From: Candidatus Rokuibacteriota bacterium
GTDB taxonomy: Bacteria > Methylomirabilota > Methylomirabilia > Rokubacteriales > CSP1-6
NCBI GenBank assembly: GCA_003221695.1
Contig: QHSX01000040.1
Location: 1 to 64,000 of the forward strand
Length of the DNA: 64,000 bases
Direction: 5' to 3'
Positions 59,873 through 64,000 of the stretch are shown one piece after another. The notes below the pieces were generated by a model. That model was not told the DNA's origin. It ran no database searches and worked only from the letters and a program-made list of their open reading frames with translations. The position numbers were made by a program, and so were the translations under genes. Numbering within the stretch: the first letter of the stretch is position 1; each line of letters opens with the position of its first letter.

Positions 59873-61816
59873 ATGACACCCGACCCGGGGGGCCTCCGCG
59901 CGCGCGCGCAGCGCTGGGCGAGCCGCGGCCGCTACGGTGAGGCCGAAGCGGCGTACCGCGAAGCGCTCCGCCTGGCGCCAGACGACGTGCCGGCCCGCCT
60001 TGGCCTCGGGCTCTGTCTCCGTCGCCAGCGCCGCCCCGCGGACGCCGTAGCCGTCCTCCGCGAGGCGGTCCGGCTCCAGCCGGGCAGCGCCTCCGCCCAC
60101 GCCGAGCTCGGCGGAGCGTTCTTCGAGCAGGGCGAGTACGCCGCCGCCGCCGGGGCGTTCCGCGAGGCGACCCGCCTGCGGCCCGACTTCGCGCGGGCGC
60201 ACGTAGGCCTCGGGCTCGCGCTCGTCCGGCAGGGCGACCTCGCGCGGGCCGAGGCCGCGTTTCGCGACGCGCTCCGCGTGAAGCCGGACGATCACGTCGC
60301 CCGCGTCAACCTGGGCACCGTGCTCCGCCGCCAGCGGCGGCCGGCCGAGGCGGAGGCGCTCCACCGCGAAGCCGTCCAGCGAGCGCCGTCGCTCCCCGCG
60401 GCGCAGCTCGATCTCGCGGCGGCGCTCTTCGAGCAGGGGAAGTTCCCTGAGGCCGCGGCGGCGTACTCCGAGGCGCTGCGCATACGGCCCGACGACGCGA
60501 AGGCTCATCTGGGTCTCGGCCTCTCGCTCGAGCGCCAGCGTCTGTTGGACGGGGCGCTCGCCGCATACGGCGCGGCGATCCGGCTCCGTCCGGACGACGC
60601 AGCCCTGCGTCAGCGGCTCGGCCTGGCGCTCCGACGCCGGCGCCGGTACGCGGACGCCGCCGCGGCCCTGCGCGAGGCGATCCGGCTCAACCCGGGCGAT
60701 CCCCGTTCACACCACTACCTCGGCGTGGTGCTCGACCGCCAAGGCCAAGGGGACGACGCCGCGGCGGCGTACCGGACGGCGATCCGGATCCGTCCCGCGT
60801 ACCTGCCGGCCTATATCGGTCTCGCCGTGACGCTGCGACGCCAGGGCCGCTGGGCGGAGGAGGCGGCCGCCTACGCGGAGGCGCTCGCGATGCGGCCGAA
60901 CGACGCGGACCTGTGCGCGGGGTGGGGCCTCGCCCTCGGCGCGCTTGGTGACTACGCGGGCGCAGCGGCCGCCTTCCAGCGCGCGCTCGCGCTCCGCCGC
61001 GACGACGCGGATCTCCACTACGAGCTCGGCGTCGCGCTCGGCCGACAGGGCAAGCATGCGGAGGCCGAGGTCGCACTGCGCGAGGCGGTCCGCCTCCGCC
61101 CGGACTCGCTCAAGGCGCGAGCGAACCTTGCGCTCGGCCTCGGCCGCCAGGGCAGGCACGCCGACGCGGAGGCGGCGTACCGCGAGGCCCTCCGGCTCTG
61201 GCCCGGGCACCCCGCGCTGCACCGGGGGCTCGGCGTGTCGCTCTACTGGCAGGGCCGCGCCGCCGAGGCCGAGGCTGCCTTTCGTGAGGCGATCCAGCTC
61301 AAGCCCGATTACGTCCGCGCCCACTGCGACCTCGGCGAGTTGCTCGCCGAGCGCCACCGCTGGGCGGACGCGGAGGCCGCGTATCATGCCGCGGTTCGCA
61401 TCAAGCCGGACTCGGTGCGGGCGCAGACGGCGCTCGGCGGGGCGCTGCTCGCCCTGGCTCGGTACGCCGAGGCCGAAGACGTCTGCCGTGAGGCGATCCG
61501 CCTCAACGCCGACGAGGCCCGCGCGCACCACACCCTCTGGGACGCGCTCGAGGCGCAGGGCAAGTTCCGCGAGCTGGCGGCGGCCGCCCGCGTCGTCATC
61601 GCGACGACGCCCGACCACGCCGACGCGTACGCGCGGCTAGGACGGGCGCTCCTGGCGGAAGACCGCGGTGAGGCCGCCATCGTCGCCTACGAGACGGCGA
61701 TCCGGCTCAATCCGAACGTCGCGCGGTTCCGTGAGGGTCTCGCGCGCGCTAGGGAAGCCGCAGGAGCTGGCGGAACTCCTCGAGCTCGAGTCGCGACACG
61801 TCCGGACGCAGTCTGA
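59873..61816 (+). CDS. TPR repeat protein
   Basis: 647 residues built of about 17 tetratricopeptide repeats (34-residue units with the pattern AEAAYREALRL.PD...AR..LG). No signal peptide, membrane segment or enzymatic domain is seen. Very Ala/Arg-rich, consistent with its G+C content. ATG 59873 touches the ridA stop. Its 3' end overlaps the convergent secreted-protein gene by 68 bp. Scaffold or protein-interaction role is inferred only. Confidence 0.9.
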   Translation: MTPDPGGLRARAQRWASRGRYGEAEAAYREALRLAPDDVPARLGLGLCLRRQRRPADAVAVLREAVRLQPGSASAHAELGGAFFEQGEYAAAAGAFREATRLRPDFARAHVGLGLALVRQGDLARAEAAFRDALRVKPDDHVARVNLGTVLRRQRRPAEAEALHREAVQRAPSLPAAQLDLAAALFEQGKFPEAAAAYSEALRIRPDDAKAHLGLGLSLERQRLLDGALAAYGAAIRLRPDDAALRQRLGLALRRRRRYADAAAALREAIRLNPGDPRSHHYLGVVLDRQGQGDDAAAAYRTAIRIRPAYLPAYIGLAVTLRRQGRWAEEAAAYAEALAMRPNDADLCAGWGLALGALGDYAGAAAAFQRALALRRDDADLHYELGVALGRQGKHAEAEVALREAVRLRPDSLKARANLALGLGRQGRHADAEAAYREALRLWPGHPALHRGLGVSLYWQGRAAEAEAAFREAIQLKPDYVRAHCDLGELLAERHRWADAEAAYHAAVRIKPDSVRAQTALGGALLALARYAEAEDVCREAIRLNADEARAHHTLWDALEAQGKFRELAAAARVVIATTPDHADAYARLGRALLAEDRGEAAIVAYETAIRLNPNVARFREGLARAREAAGAGGTPRARVATRPDAV

Positions 61817-62477
61817 GCCGCTCGTGGACGGCCGCGGGGTCGTCTTCGATCGCGCGCGTGGTCCGCGCGAACACTTTGACGAGCTGCCGTGCCTCCCGCT
61901 CCGCCTTCGCCCTGGCGGTCGCGCTCAGGAGCTTGCTCGCCATCTCGACCAGCGGGTTGTCGAGCTTGACGAAGCCTGTCACCGCGGCGCTGATGACGCT
62001 CCTCCCGTCCGTCGCGGGCTCCACCCCGTACGCGATGACGACCACCGCCTGCCCGTGGATCGACGGCAGGAGCCAGTGCTTGTAGCGCCCGCGCGCGTGC
62101 ATCACGCGTGTCCCGTTGCCCGCGTACACGACGGAGAAGTGACCGACGGTGCCCCAGCCGTCGTCGAGCCAGAGGCCGTCCGGCTCGCGCCAGATCCGGT
62201 AGCGGGCGAGCCGGAGGGTTCGCGTCACGTGCGCCGCAAACTCGGGATGGTCCAGCAGGTACTCGAAGACCGCGCGCCGCGCGACGAAGGGCGCGCCCGC
62301 CGCGTGCGCCGCGAGCGACGCCGTCGCCGTGACCGCGGTGAGCCGGCTCCGCTCGGAGGCGGGAATGTCGACGGGGAGGGCCGGCTCGGGACGCGCGGCG
62401 AGCGCGCTCGACAGCAGCAGCACCACGGACGTGCCGGCGAGTGCCAGCACGCGGATCGGGCGATCCTTGATGCGCAC
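61749..62477 (-). CDS. Secreted protein of unknown function
   Basis: 242 residues from GTG 62477. Signal peptide (IRVLALAGTSVVLLLSSALA), then ~190 residues with HPEFAAHVTRTLRLARYRIW, DGWGTVGHFSVVYAG, RYKHWLLPSIHGQAVVVIA and a helical C-terminus with long charged helices. Not recognised; the beta-strand middle suggests a START/SRPBCC-like or lipid-binding fold, which is a guess. A CATAAT box (62492-62487) lies 9 nt upstream of the GTG. Confidence 0.7.
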   Translation of the reverse strand: MRIKDRPIRVLALAGTSVVLLLSSALAARPEPALPVDIPASERSRLTAVTATASLAAHAAGAPFVARRAVFEYLLDHPEFAAHVTRTLRLARYRIWREPDGLWLDDGWGTVGHFSVVYAGNGTRVMHARGRYKHWLLPSIHGQAVVVIAYGVEPATDGRSVISAAVTGFVKLDNPLVEMASKLLSATARAKAEREARQLVKVFARTTRAIEDDPAAVHERLRLRPDVSRLELEEFRQLLRLP

Positions 62478-62608
62478 GACCGTCCCATTATGTCATACGG
62501 CTTGACCTGGTCCGGAGCGCGCGCCTCCGACGAGCTCGTCGTCGGCCGACGCCTTGCCGGCGCGAGCCGTTTCGGGATACCCTTGGCCCGGCTTTCGAGG
62601 GGGACCTC

Positions 62609-62806
62609 ATGACGCGTCTCGCCAGAGCCGCCGTCGAGCAGATGATGACCGAGCGTCCGGACGCCACGCTCGAGGCGGCGCTCGGGGTCTTCGAGGTGTT
62701 CGCGAGCGGATCGCTCACGGACGAGGTGTACATCCTGGACGACGTCGCCGGCAAACGGATCGCGATCGCGCCGGCGGCGCTCAAAGAGAAGTACCGGCGG
62801 GGGTGA
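62609..62806 (+). CDS. Small protein upstream of the cytidylate kinase-like gene
   Basis: 65 residues: TRLARAAVEQMMTERPDATL, EAALGVFEVFASGSLTDEV, DDVAGKRIAIAPAALKEKYR. Acidic/basic mix, no membrane segment. gaggggg ribosome site. The stop lies 3 bp before the next ATG, so it is coupled to the kinase-like gene. Family not recognised. Confidence 0.7.
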   Translation: MTRLARAAVEQMMTERPDATLEAALGVFEVFASGSLTDEVYILDDVAGKRIAIAPAALKEKYRRG

Positions 62807-62809
62807 GCC

Positions 62810-63637
62810 ATGGCCATCGTTGTCATCTCCCATCAGATGGGCGCGGGGGGCCCCGAAATCGGTACGGCGCTCGCGCAGCGGCTCGGGTACCGCTACGTGA
62901 ACCAGGAGCTCTTGCTGGACGCGGCGCGCCGCTACGGGCTCGCTGAGGGGAAGCTCTCGCACCTCGAGGAATCCAAACCCACCCTGTTCGAGCGCTTCGA
63001 CACCGAGACGCGCCACCACATCACGGTGCTGCAGACGACGCAGTTCGAGTTCGCCGAGATGGACAACGCCGTCCTGATGCGCGGCGGCGGCCAGTGGCTG
63101 TTGCGGGGTGTGCCGCACGCGCTGCGCGTCCGGCTCGTCGCACCCTTCGAGCACCGCGTGAAGCAGTGGATCAAGCGCACGGCGGAGATGACGGGCGAGA
63201 CGCCGAACCAGCGGGCCGCCGCGGATTTCGTGCGCCGCGACGACGCCGAGAAAGCGGGCCGCATGCGCTACCTCTACGAGGTCGACATCGCGGACCCCCT
63301 GCTGTACGAGCTCATCATCAACACCGAGAAGCTCCGGCACGAGGCCGTCGTGGAGATCCTCGAGCGCCTCGTGCGCCGTCCGGAGATGGCGACCACCGAG
63401 GAGGGGCGGCGGATCGTCGCCTCCCGCGCCCTCGCCTCGCGCGTGCAGGTGGCGCTCGCCACGAACCCCGAGACGCGCCGCTACCGGATCAACGTGGAAG
63501 CCCAGGGGGACGTGGTGACGCTCGAAGGGACCACCGCGCTCGAGCGCGCAGTCGAGGTCGCGCAGAAGGTCCCGGGCGTGCGCGAGGTCCGGACGCAGCA
63601 GGTCGAGATCCCGCCGATCCCGCCCTTCGTCGCCTAG
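62810..63637 (+). CDS. Cytidylate kinase-like protein fused to a BON domain
   Basis: 275 residues. Residues 1-195: cytidylate-kinase-like family (PF13189) with P-loop-like ISHQMGAGGPEIGTALAQRLG (~6-26), VNQELLLDAARRYGL and FVRRDDAEKAGRMRYLY (~145-160, basic LID region). Residues ~205-270: BON domain, SRVQVALATNPETRRYRINV, VVTLEGTTALERAVEVAQ. BON domains usually act in the periplasm or at membranes, whereas the kinase part is cytoplasmic; no signal sequence is present. The substrate is unknown. The stop overlaps the convergent htrA-like stop. Confidence 0.85.
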   Translation: MAIVVISHQMGAGGPEIGTALAQRLGYRYVNQELLLDAARRYGLAEGKLSHLEESKPTLFERFDTETRHHITVLQTTQFEFAEMDNAVLMRGGGQWLLRGVPHALRVRLVAPFEHRVKQWIKRTAEMTGETPNQRAAADFVRRDDAEKAGRMRYLYEVDIADPLLYELIINTEKLRHEAVVEILERLVRRPEMATTEEGRRIVASRALASRVQVALATNPETRRYRINVEAQGDVVTLEGTTALERAVEVAQKVPGVREVRTQQVEIPPIPPFVA

Positions 63638-64000
63638 CGCGGTTCTCGGGCCGGGAGGGCGGTGTCGGCGGCGCGGTCGGGCGCCTCCGCGATACGGAGC
63701 TCGAGCGTACGGCGCTCGCGACTCCGTACAATCGCGAGCTTGACGGTTTTCCCCACCTCCGCGTCCGCCGACAGGCGCTGGAGGTGATGGTAGTCCTCGA
63801 CCTCCGTGCCGTCGAACGTGACGATCACGTCGTTCTGGACGAGGCCCGCCGCCGCGGCGGGGCTTCCCGGGTAGACGCGGGCGACCACTGCGCCGCGCGC
63901 GTCCCGCACCCCCAGCGTCTGCGCGAGCTCCGTCGTCAGCGGCTCCATCGCGACGCCGATCCAACCCCGGATGACCTTGCCGCGGTCGATGAGCTGGCTC
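63634..64000 (-). CDS. HtrA/DegP-type serine protease, C-terminal PDZ (partial)
   Basis: The gene enters from the right edge; only ~121 C-terminal residues are seen. GKVIRGWIGVAMEPLTTELAQ, then GAVVARVYPGSPAAAAGLVQNDVIVTFDGTEVEDYHHLQ and VKLAIVRSRERRTLEL are the last PDZ domain of an HtrA/DegP/DegQ protease. The trypsin-like domain lies outside the window. Short Pro/Arg-rich tail. Confidence 0.85.
   Translation of the reverse strand, partial: SQLIDRGKVIRGWIGVAMEPLTTELAQTLGVRDARGAVVARVYPGSPAAAAGLVQNDVIVTFDGTEVEDYHHLQRLSADAEVGKTVKLAIVRSRERRTLELRIAEAPDRAADTALPAREPR

Overview
The window is very G+C-rich, densely packed bacterial chromosome with strong G/C bias at third codon positions, many GTG starts and many 1-11 bp gene overlaps. 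Outer-membrane-type functions (LpxL-like acyltransferase, FtsEX/EnvC-like, HtrA), a TatA, a complete selenocysteine insertion locus, GatCAB, a twin-arginine sugar-type binding protein and a run of LLM flavin oxidoreductases fit a Gram-negative soil or subsurface lineage such as Candidatus Rokubacteria/Methylomirabilota or a deltaproteobacterial relative. That placement is inferred from gene content; the 23S tail and 5S could test it.

Layout. 1-0.4 kb: 3' end of 23S rRNA and 5S rRNA. 0.5-9.6 kb: rhomboid protease and YacG divergent from a membrane pyrophosphatase, DedA, an LpxL-like acyltransferase, secreted proteins, a LysM lytic transglycosylase and a MoaD/ThiS-like protein. 8.6-11.6 kb (minus): membrane protein, two methyltransferases, YihY. 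11.8-16.5 kb: selenocysteine locus (tRNA-Sec, three uncharacterised genes, selA, selB). 16.5-34.9 kb: housekeeping run tatA, aspartyl protease, ileS, lspA, rluD, glmU, glmS, pcrA, gatC, gatA, gatB, ftsE, ftsX, an EnvC-like activator and ctpA. 35.0-38.6 kb: tsaD and an NtrB/NtrC-type pair. 38.6-41.3 kb (minus): DsbA-like protein and thiC under a TPP riboswitch. 41.5-50 kb: metalloprotease-like lipoprotein, an ABC importer without ATPase, and a four-gene overlapping LLM/hydrolase/SDR/LLM operon. 50-52.9 kb: tiny SWIB-like protein, HAD dehalogenase, D,D-carboxypeptidase, HU, zinc ribbon/PCP_red protein, tRNA-Thr.

From 52.9 to about 59 kb the content changes. A deleted integrase abuts the tRNA-Thr, followed by a 1056-residue cyclase/ATPase/hydrolase fusion, a decayed ABC binding-protein fragment, a frameshifted PIN-like DUF5615 gene and a cyclic-di-GMP (GEMM) riboswitch in front of a secreted protein of unknown function. 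This looks like an old, decaying tRNA-anchored island. The right end has RidA, a TPR protein, a secreted unknown, a cytidylate-kinase-like protein fused to a BON domain and the C-terminus of an HtrA protease.

Regulatory signals stand out. Several genes have a -10-like hexamer only 6-9 nt before the start codon; in four cases a recognisable -35 element lies 18 bp further upstream, implying leaderless or near-leaderless mRNAs. Two genes appear to start at CTG overlapping the upstream TGA. Two riboswitches (TPP and GEMM) are well supported.
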